Assembly (NCBI GenBank): GCA_030614505.1
Contig: JAUWTX010000119.1
Coordinates: 1 to 6,673 of the forward strand
Reading direction: 5' to 3'
Origin: Desulfuromonadales bacterium
Lineage (GTDB): Bacteria > Desulfobacterota > Desulfuromonadia > Desulfuromonadales > BM103
Length of the DNA stretch: 6,673 nucleotides
Shown: piece by piece, positions 1 to 6,300 of the stretch
How positions within the stretch are numbered: position 1 is the first letter of the stretch
Layout of the letters: the number at the start of each line of letters is the position of its first letter
Translations under genes and position numbers: made by a program
The notes under the pieces: generated by a model
The model's database searches: none
Seen by the model: the letters and a program-made list of their open reading frames with translations, nothing else
What the model was told of the DNA's origin: nothing

Positions 1-1335
1 GATCTTCTCCAGAGCTTCTGTCTTCTCAAAGATATATTGCAGCGATTCCCGCTGGACCTTATGTGGCAAATCTTCCTGGTTGATCAGCAGTTCAGCAAAT
101 CCCATGATTGTCGCCAGCGGTGTACTCAACTCGTGGGCAGCAACCGTGACAAATTCGCTCTTCATGCGGTCGAGTTCACGTTCCCGGGTGACATCACGCA
201 GGATAGCAATCACGCCCGTCTCGCTTCCTTCCTGGCTCCTGACCGCCGTGGTCCCGGCCTGGATGATCTGCAGGTGTTTGTCGCCTGGGACAGCGCTTTC
301 CCACTCGACCGTCCCCTTTTTGTGATCGCCGTTGAGTGCCGACAGGACAGCCTTCACCAAGACCTTCTGGGTGATCGTCTCGTCAATCTTCTGGCCAACC
401 ACAAACCGGGATTCGACCCGTAGCAGTTCCTCAGCCTTGCGGTTGATCAGAGCGATCAGGCCATTCTGATCGGTAACGATCAGACCGTCGACCATCGAGC
501 GCAGAATCGCGTGGACCTTATCCATCGCCTCTTCAGCCGTAAGCAACGCCTTGTGCAGATTGTCGGCGGCCTGTTTGCGCTCGGTGATGTCACGCAACAG
601 ACTCAAAACCGCCGGCTGACCCATGTATTCCATCAAACGGCTGTTGACCTCGACGGGGAGATCCGAGCCCTCTTTCTGCACCAATAAGGATTCGTAGACC
701 AACTCACCCCTCTGTTGCAGCAATTCCATGCGCCCGGAGAAGCCCTCAGCCAGATCTTTCGGCATGAGTTCTCGCACATTTTGGGTCAGTAGTTCTGACC
801 GATCCATACTCGAACATTCACAGGCAACATGGTTAACCTCGAGAATCTGCCCAGTCAGGTCATAAAAGAAGATTGCATCGCCAGCACCTTCAAACAGGCT
901 GCGGAACTTCTTCTCGGAATGCATGAGCTGAGTCTGCGCCTCCCGGTAGAGCCTCCGCTCATGGGCTTCGCGTAGGGCACGGTCGACTGCAGTCGGCAAC
1001 CGTTCCAGATTGTGCTTCATTACGTAATCGGCCGCACCGGCTTTAACTAGTGAGACGGCGAGTTCTTCGCCTATTGCGCCGGAGACGATGATAAACGGGA
1101 TATCGGGGTGACTGACAGAAACGATTTTGAGGGCTTCATGACCATTGAAACCAGGCATGTTGAAATCAGAAAGGACCAGATCCCAGTTGTTCTGTTCCAG
1201 GGCTTGGCACAGGTCCCTGGCATTGTCGACCCGCTGATGGACCGGTTGGTAACCTCCATTCTTGAGGCAGCGAACCAACAGAAGAGAGTCGTCTTCACGG
1301 TCTTCAATTAATAGAACACGCAGTTCTTTAGCCAT
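1..1335 (-). CDS. REC-PAS-PAS hybrid sensor histidine kinase (3' end beyond the window)
   Basis: Cytoplasmic two-component kinase; 445 residues are visible and the frame is open at the left edge. Residues 1-125 are a receiver domain with acidic pocket E11/D12, phosphoacceptor D57 (LSDFNMPG), switch S85 (IIVSGAIGEE) and K107. Residues ~141-255 and ~274-386 are two PAS domains, each ending in the usual tail (LLRDITERKQ; AILRDVTRER), joined by short charged helical linkers. From ~387 the HisKA helix carries phosphoaccepting H401 in the H-box HELSTPL. The N, G1 and G2 ATP-binding boxes must lie off the window. No membrane segment or signal peptide is visible, so the signal is probably cytoplasmic (redox, ligand or partner protein) or arrives by phosphotransfer to the N-terminal receiver. 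The ATG at 1335 is supported by GAAGGA nine bases upstream and by the receiver fold beginning at once. It is the last visible gene of a minus-strand operon, 32 bases after the small membrane protein. The class is secure; the signal and target are unknown. Confidence 0.95.
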   Translation of the reverse strand, partial: MAKELRVLLIEDREDDSLLLVRCLKNGGYQPVHQRVDNARDLCQALEQNNWDLVLSDFNMPGFNGHEALKIVSVSHPDIPFIIVSGAIGEELAVSLVKAGAADYVMKHNLERLPTAVDRALREAHERRLYREAQTQLMHSEKKFRSLFEGAGDAIFFYDLTGQILEVNHVACECSSMDRSELLTQNVRELMPKDLAEGFSGRMELLQQRGELVYESLLVQKEGSDLPVEVNSRLMEYMGQPAVLSLLRDITERKQAADNLHKALLTAEEAMDKVHAILRSMVDGLIVTDQNGLIALINRKAEELLRVESRFVVGQKIDETITQKVLVKAVLSALNGDHKKGTVEWESAVPGDKHLQIIQAGTTAVRSQEGSETGVIAILRDVTRERELDRMKSEFVTVAAHELSTPLATIMGFAELLINQEDLPHKVQRESLQYIFEKTEALEKI

Positions 1336-1344
1336 TAAATGAAT

Positions 1345-1350
1345 TCCTTC
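1345..1350 (-). promoter_or_regulatory. Ribosome binding site of the REC-PAS-PAS kinase
   Basis: GAAGGA on the minus strand lies nine bases before the ATG at 1335. It is the clearest Shine-Dalgarno sequence in the window and fixes the kinase start. It sits in the 32-base gap after the stop codon of the small membrane protein. Confidence 0.7.
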
Positions 1351-1367
1351 GCCGAGCTGCTCTCCGC

Positions 1368-1616
1368 TTACTCAGCGTTTAAAAAGTACCGCACAAGAAG
1401 ATAGAGTGACAACGTAAGTCCCAAGCTGAGAGCCAGCAGGCAAAGATTACCATAGCTGCACAGATAATCCAAAGTGAAGGCCGTATCAATATCCGGAGCA
1501 CTCCAGAGCAGTTTAAAATAGAAAAGAGTGAAGACGACACAAGCAATCGTCAAGATCTCAAATGCATTTATTTTTTGGAAAAGTGCTTTCATGTTGTTTA
1601 ATAGTTTTCCATACAT
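1368..1616 (-). CDS. Small two-helix membrane protein, unknown function
   Basis: An 82-residue product that I do not recognise. It has two strongly hydrophobic stretches, residues ~17-37 (around ILTIACVVFTLFYFKLLW) and ~54-79 (around LCLLALSLGLTLSLYLLV). A short polar loop joins them (SAPDIDTAFTLDYLCSYGN). This predicts an inner-membrane hairpin with a basic, amphipathic N-terminus (MYGKLLNNMKALFQKINAF). The ATG at 1616 starts one base after the cheR stop codon (1618-1620), suggesting translational coupling. AGGTGA sits only one base before that ATG, which is too close for a good Shine-Dalgarno. The second ATG at 1592 (74 residues) is an alternative. The frame is open further upstream to 1700, but that part overlaps cheR and is unlikely to be used. 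By hand count positions 1371-1620 are 40% GC, well below the neighbours. It could be a membrane partner of the flanking signalling proteins. That is inferred from position only. Confidence 0.6.
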   Translation of the reverse strand: MYGKLLNNMKALFQKINAFEILTIACVVFTLFYFKLLWSAPDIDTAFTLDYLCSYGNLCLLALSLGLTLSLYLLVRYFLNAE

Positions 1617-1617
1617 G

Positions 1618-2856
1618 TCACCTGCTACACTCAAAAGGAGTCTGTAGCTTGTAATAAAAGGCCCTTCCCTGTCGTTCCGTCTGCAACCGACTTGAAACAT
1701 TTTGCATCATCTCGGTGTGGCCGAAAAACATATAACCTTCAGGATGAAGATTATTAATCAACCGCGTCAGAGTCGTTTTGCGGGTTACTGCATCGAAATA
1801 GATCAGTACATTGCGACACAGGATGACATCGAAATCGACCGACATTTCTTTCTCGACGGGGAATTGTCCGTTGTGCAGATTCAGGTATTCAAAGGAGACC
1901 ATGTTTCGGATTTCTTCGGAGAGGAGATACCCTCCCTGTTTGCATATGAAGAATTTTTCGCACAGGTCCTGTGGAACGGTACGCATGGATCGTTCAGAGA
2001 ACCAACCGACGTTTGCTTGTCTAAGAAATCTTCGGTTGATATCTGTCGCCAGGATGCGAAGGTCCCACTCAAGCAGTTGAGGAAAATGCTTTTTGATCAG
2101 CAAGGCCAGAGTATAGGATTCTTCACCAGTCGCACAGCCAGCCGACCATATTTTCAGAGATCGTTCACGACCCTTGCGCTGAATAATTTCCGGCAGGGCC
2201 GACTCAACCAGGGCTTTATCATGAGCCTCATAGCGAAAGAGACTCGTTTCGCCCACTGTCAGGATGTCAATTAAGCTGGACAGTTCATCACAAACCGAAG
2301 AGCATAAATTTAGCCGCTTAAGGTAGTCGGCATACTCAACGATGTCGAGAATCTCCATGCGCTGTTTGAGCGAACGTTCAAGATTCTTCTGGATTCCCCA
2401 GCTGAAATCAAGCCCGCATCTGGCCAGAAGAAACGTCCGGATCTCGTCCAGGACCTTGGAATCAGGGTCTGAGGGATAAACTTCCACAGAAGAAGTGCGT
2501 GTGTTTTTCAACTCCACAAGATGTCGCCTGACATGTTCAACATCAACGGGTTTCTGCAAATACTCCAAATTTGTCGAAGCTGGAGATGCCTGCAGAGGTT
2601 GAGTTGAGAGAGCCAGCACAGGGTAAGACTGCTGAATATATATATTTTCCTGCCATGACAGCTGTTCGTGTGCTGCTGAGCCCTGTCGCTCCAGATCGAG
2701 AATCAACAGCGAGGGCCGAAATTCATTGACTCTGGTTGATGTCATGTATTCTCGCGATATTGTTGCTACTCGACAACCGAACGACAGAATGGCCTGTTCA
2801 AGATTTTTTGCGCTTGTATGATCATCAGATGCAATCAACACAAATTGATTGTTCAT
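1618..2856 (-). CDS. cheR: Receiver domain-CheR protein-glutamate methyltransferase fusion
   Basis: S-adenosylmethionine-dependent methyltransferase of the CheR family, which methylates glutamates on chemoreceptor signalling helices. The 412 residues exceed the ~275-290 of a plain CheR because residues ~1-118 form a receiver domain: D11/D12 pocket, D54 (LLILDLERQG), S84 and K102-P103. CheR follows: helical N-subdomain ~134-195; ETSLFR motif (203-208); SAM motif I WSAGCATGEES (237-247); ATDIN (270-274), the probable adenosyl ribose contact; and CRNVLIYF (347-354) with FFGHTE (377-382) in the last strands. No TPR follows. Phosphorylation of D54, perhaps by the kinase encoded downstream, probably tunes methylation (inference). 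The start has a modest GGGA six bases upstream; the receiver beginning at residue 4 supports this ATG. The gene lies 89 bases after the single receiver gene. The methylated target is not in the window. Confidence 0.95.
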   Translation of the reverse strand: MNNQFVLIASDDHTSAKNLEQAILSFGCRVATISREYMTSTRVNEFRPSLLILDLERQGSAAHEQLSWQENIYIQQSYPVLALSTQPLQASPASTNLEYLQKPVDVEHVRRHLVELKNTRTSSVEVYPSDPDSKVLDEIRTFLLARCGLDFSWGIQKNLERSLKQRMEILDIVEYADYLKRLNLCSSVCDELSSLIDILTVGETSLFRYEAHDKALVESALPEIIQRKGRERSLKIWSAGCATGEESYTLALLIKKHFPQLLEWDLRILATDINRRFLRQANVGWFSERSMRTVPQDLCEKFFICKQGGYLLSEEIRNMVSFEYLNLHNGQFPVEKEMSVDFDVILCRNVLIYFDAVTRKTTLTRLINNLHPEGYMFFGHTEMMQNVSSRLQTERQGRAFYYKLQTPFECSR

Positions 2857-2945
2857 GATAGTCCCGTTTCTCTTAACACTGCCGGTTGGCAGACAGTGTC
2901 TTCCTTATCAAAAGTTGCTAAGTTCTTTCCTGTAAATATTTCCGG
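2857..2945 (-). promoter_or_regulatory. Intergenic region with hairpin and possible weak promoter before cheR
   Basis: The 89-base gap between the receiver gene and cheR contains an imperfect inverted repeat at 2876-2899: outer arms ACACTG/CAGTGT, or alternatively a perfect CTGCC-GGTT-GGCAG stem-loop at 2879-2892. No T-run follows it on the minus strand, so it is not a standard intrinsic terminator. Upstream of it, TTTACA (2931-2936) and TTTGAT (2907-2912) lie 18 bases apart and weakly resemble a sigma-70 promoter. If used, the transcript would carry the hairpin near its 5' end. The promoter call is weak; the inverted repeat is directly visible. Confidence 0.3.
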
Positions 2946-3302
2946 TTATTTACTCTGCACTTCTGGACCAGACAACTCATCAATAATATCGAACAGTTCT
3001 TGCGCATGTGCAGGCTTGGGCAGGATCCGGTCAAACGCCTTCCCAGCCAGTTCGCAACTTCCTGTATGGGCAATAACCGGTACTGACCTTGTGAGTGATT
3101 TGATATGTTGAGCAAGGGCGTTACCGTCGGAACCTGGCATGCAGATGTCAGTGATAACCAGATCGTAATCTGTTTCATCAAACTTTCTTATCGCCTCGGA
3201 ACCGCTGCAGGCTGTTGTCACGCTGTAGCCATGCAGGGTCAACACCACCTCCATAAGTTCGCGAATCCAACGACAATCGTCAACGGCTAAAATTTTACAC
3301 AT
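2946..3302 (-). CDS. Stand-alone receiver-domain response regulator (CheY-like)
   Basis: A 118-residue single-domain receiver with no output domain. It accepts phosphate from a histidine kinase and acts by protein contact in the cytoplasm. Visible residues are acidic pocket D8/D9 (LAVDDC), phosphoacceptor D52 (VITDICMPG), switch T80 (VIAHTGS) and K96 in LPKP. Two things differ from CheY. The stretch from T80 to K96 is 16 residues instead of 22, so helix alpha4 is shortened. The aromatic switch position (K minus 3) is I93 rather than Tyr or Phe. The output face is therefore probably not that of a flagellar-motor CheY. The ATG at 3302 has only a weak GAAGAA upstream, but the fold begins at residue 2, so the start is sound. 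It lies 47 bases after the cytochrome gene and 89 before cheR. It probably relays phosphate among the receiver and kinase proteins of this operon (inference). Confidence 0.93.
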   Translation of the reverse strand: MCKILAVDDCRWIRELMEVVLTLHGYSVTTACSGSEAIRKFDETDYDLVITDICMPGSDGNALAQHIKSLTRSVPVIAHTGSCELAGKAFDRILPKPAHAQELFDIIDELSGPEVQSK

Positions 3303-3349
3303 GGTGTATTCTTCTTTCCGCCTTCCTGCTGGCTATATGAAATTGGCTA
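3303..3349. other. Short gap between the cytochrome gene and the receiver gene, no terminator seen
   Basis: These 47 bases separate the TAG of the cytochrome gene (3350-3352) from the receiver ATG. I see no GC-rich stem followed by a T-run in either direction, and no convincing promoter. The spacing fits co-transcription, but does not prove it. Confidence 0.5.
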
Positions 3350-6300
3350 CTATGGTAGATATTCATCCGCACCGATATCATCCGCCGCACCCTGTGGTCT
3401 GCTCTGGCCGTCGATATCCTGTGCTGGAGCATGAGTTGCGGAGGCGTTATCAACCGCCGGAGAGGGGGCCAGGAGATGATAGTCGCCACCACCCACAAAC
3501 CAGGGATCGTCTTCCGAGGCAAAGCCGCTGACCGCTGTGGTTCCACCTGCGGTAAAAAAAGGCGTGTCGGCGAAGTTTCCGTCATCATCATTCTGGATAA
3601 TGGAATCGGTGATGGTTATTGAGCCGCCGTTGAAGTGGGCAATGTGGCCGACGGTTCCCGCCCGGTTGCCCCACAGGATACTGTTGCGAATCGTGATTGT
3701 CGCGAGCTGGTTGTAGATCGCTCCACTGTGATCGGTTGCCCGGTTGTTGGCGATAGTCGAATTGACGATGTCAAAAATTCCACCGTTGACAAAAGCCATA
3801 CCGCCTTGGGAGGCCCGGTTGTCAGCTACGATACAGTTTTCAAAAAACAAATTACTTCCTGCACTGGGATGGCTGACCGCTCCTCCTGAACCAGTAGCCG
3901 TATTGCCGATGATGATGCTGCGAATAAAATTGATGGTCGATTGGTCGTTGAGGAGCCCGCCGCCGCTGTTATCCGATGTGTTGTCGCGTACGATACTGTC
4001 ACTGACGGTAAGCTCGGTAACCTGAGTTACATATAGCCCGCCGCCGGGATACCCTACGGTCGCATTGTCCTGGATGATAGAGTTATTGATGGTTAGCATG
4101 CCAACCTGGAAGACATGCAGTCCGCCACCGCCATCCGCCAGAGAATCACCTGTGATCGTATTGTTCCTGATGATCGAGTTGCTGATGAGGTGCCCCGTCC
4201 CTCTCCAGATACGGACACCGCCCCCTCTGTCCGAACTGTTATTGTAGATCTCTGAATTGGTTAGAGTCAGTTTCGGCATGTCGCCGGACTGGATAACAGA
4301 GAGCCCACCGCCGTTGAGTCCGTTGTTGTCGTGTACCTGACAGTTGTTGATCGTCACTTGCGTGCCATGAACCTCAATGCCGGTAGTGCCTCCGGTCACC
4401 TGGAAACCGTCAATCTGGCTGCTGCTATGGCGACTGAACGTGACCGTGGTGTCGCTGCCGCTACCGCTGATGATAGTTGTGTCCGGGCCGCAGACCGAGC
4501 GGAGCGTGGTGTTGCTGTCGTCACTACCGTATTCGAACAGGACATCTTCGTTGTAGGTTCCGTCATAAACCAGAACGGTATGTGTACCGTCGATGGCATC
4601 AATAGCCGACTGGATTGTGCTATACCAGCCTGAACCGCCTGCAGGGCGGACCTTGAGCGCATCGACGACCGTCACACTGTGGTCGCCGACTGGTTCGCCA
4701 ACTGCCGTATCGGTCCCATCCGTTGCATAGAAACGATAGGCCAGGACGTTGTCACCGGCGAGGATGAGTGCCTTGGTGGTGGTAAAGAGCTTGCCATCGG
4801 TGCAGTCGGTATCTCCAGCATCTACTTCTGTCAGATCGTACTGTTCAGAGGGTTCATATATGAGGTTGTCGTTAACATCGACAAAAATCTGGATGTCACT
4901 TGCGCCAGGCGGGCACTGTCCCTCCGTATCCGCATAACTTACCGTGAAGACAAAGTCGGCGCCGGTGGCTCCAGACTGCGGCTTCACACCACTGACAGTA
5001 CACCCGGCCTCAACAAACTCCAGGGATGGCGGGCTGTTGGCTCCGACCTGAACGGTCAGTACGGCATCCTGGGCCGGATCCCCTGTTGCATCATCATCCG
5101 CATCAGCAGCGTAGAAGCGATATTTGAGGTTGCCGTCTCCGGTATGAGCAAGGGCCAGACTGCGGGCATAGAGCTTGCCGTCGCTGTAGGTTGTGTCACC
5201 GCTGTCAACCTCGGTCAGAGTATATTTCTCACCGGCTTCATAGCTGTCGTTATCGTTCTCATCGATCCAGACCTGAATGGTCGATGGTGCTTCATTGTCA
5301 GGGTCTGTAAAGTCGATGCGGAAGGTGAAAGTATCACCATTGCCACCGTTATCAGGGTTGGTGCCATCAGCCTGGTAAAAGTTCTCACCTGTCCAGGTTA
5401 AGACCGGAGCATTATTGAAAATGGTTATCGTGCTGTCGGCAGTCGGTGCACCAGTCGCTTCCAGAACACCGTCATGGGCATAAAAACGATATCTGAGAAT
5501 GCCGTCGCTGGCCTTGGCGATGGAGAGACTCTTCGTGTAGTTCTTGCCGTTAAATATATTCATGTCTGTTACGTCAGTTTCAGACATTGCATACTTTTCG
5601 CCGGCCTCGTAGCTGCCATTGTCATTCTGGTCTACCCAGATCTCAATCGGGCTCGGACTGTCGTTGTTGATGTCACTATATGAGACCCGGAAGGTGAAGG
5701 TGCTGTTGCCAAGAGCACTGCCAGGGGCGACACCAGCGGAGACCAAGCCATTGCTGCCCTCCCACTCCAGAAGTGGAGCCTGGGCGACATCCTGGAAGGG
5801 AGGGCGATCCTCTGTCCTGATATTCCAGCCGTGGCAGTGGGCGCAGAGGTTTGATGAAGTGCCCGCGAGCCAGGCGGTGCCGTCACTCGCCGACAGCGGC
5901 AGATCTGCGGGCTCGGGTGGGTTCGAGGTGTTAACGTCAATAAAGGTGACGGCATCGTTTTTGTACCAGATCTGCAGGCCGGGCTCACGGTCAATCAGTT
6001 TGCCATCCCGTACCATAGCGAGTCGGGTCGAGCCGTGCACGTTATGGCAGACGACACAGGTCATGCGGCTGTTGTTTGACCCCGACCAGTCGGCTGCAGC
6101 CATTTCCTGGTTGTTAAAGTTCAGGTGATAGGTGTGTTTGTTGGTTCCGTCTGTCACCAGGTTGGTGTTCATGTTGGCGGAATCGGTAAACGGACCGGAG
6201 TCGTGACAGCCGGTCTGGAAACAGACCCGGAACTGGTCGCTGTTGTTGCCGATATTCGACGGGCGGGGCATCAGATATGGCTCTTGACCGTCGATTATTT

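Noticed and set aside
37..423. 128-codon plus-strand open frame
   Set aside because: It is antisense to the second PAS and HisKA part of the kinase, which reads cleanly on the minus strand.
1617..1700. N-terminal extension of the small membrane protein to the ATG at 1700
   Set aside because: The extra 28 residues overlap the conserved end of CheR in another frame, are basic and without pattern, and the hydrophobic segments begin well after the ATG at 1616.
1702..2274. 190-codon plus-strand open frame
   Set aside because: It lies wholly antisense to the CheR catalytic region, whose motifs are intact on the minus strand. The plus-strand product shows no recognisable domain.
2876..2899. Hairpin before cheR as an intrinsic terminator
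   Set aside because: No run of T follows the stem on the coding strand; the sequence goes on as TAAGAGAAACGGG toward the cheR start.
3596..4417. Repetitive look of the beta-helix coding DNA as a possible CRISPR or satellite array
   Set aside because: The periodicity is in the protein (GGG turns and Asn steps). The bases are not identical from unit to unit and there are no spacers.
4679..5401. 240-codon plus-strand open frame
   Set aside because: It is antisense to the calcium-loop repeats. Its internal similarity simply mirrors the repeats on the coding strand.
5632..5994. 120-codon minus-strand frame inside the cytochrome gene
   Set aside because: It is out of frame with the cytochrome and overlaps the CAHCH motif and first repeat; it is Ser/Thr/Arg-rich with no domain.
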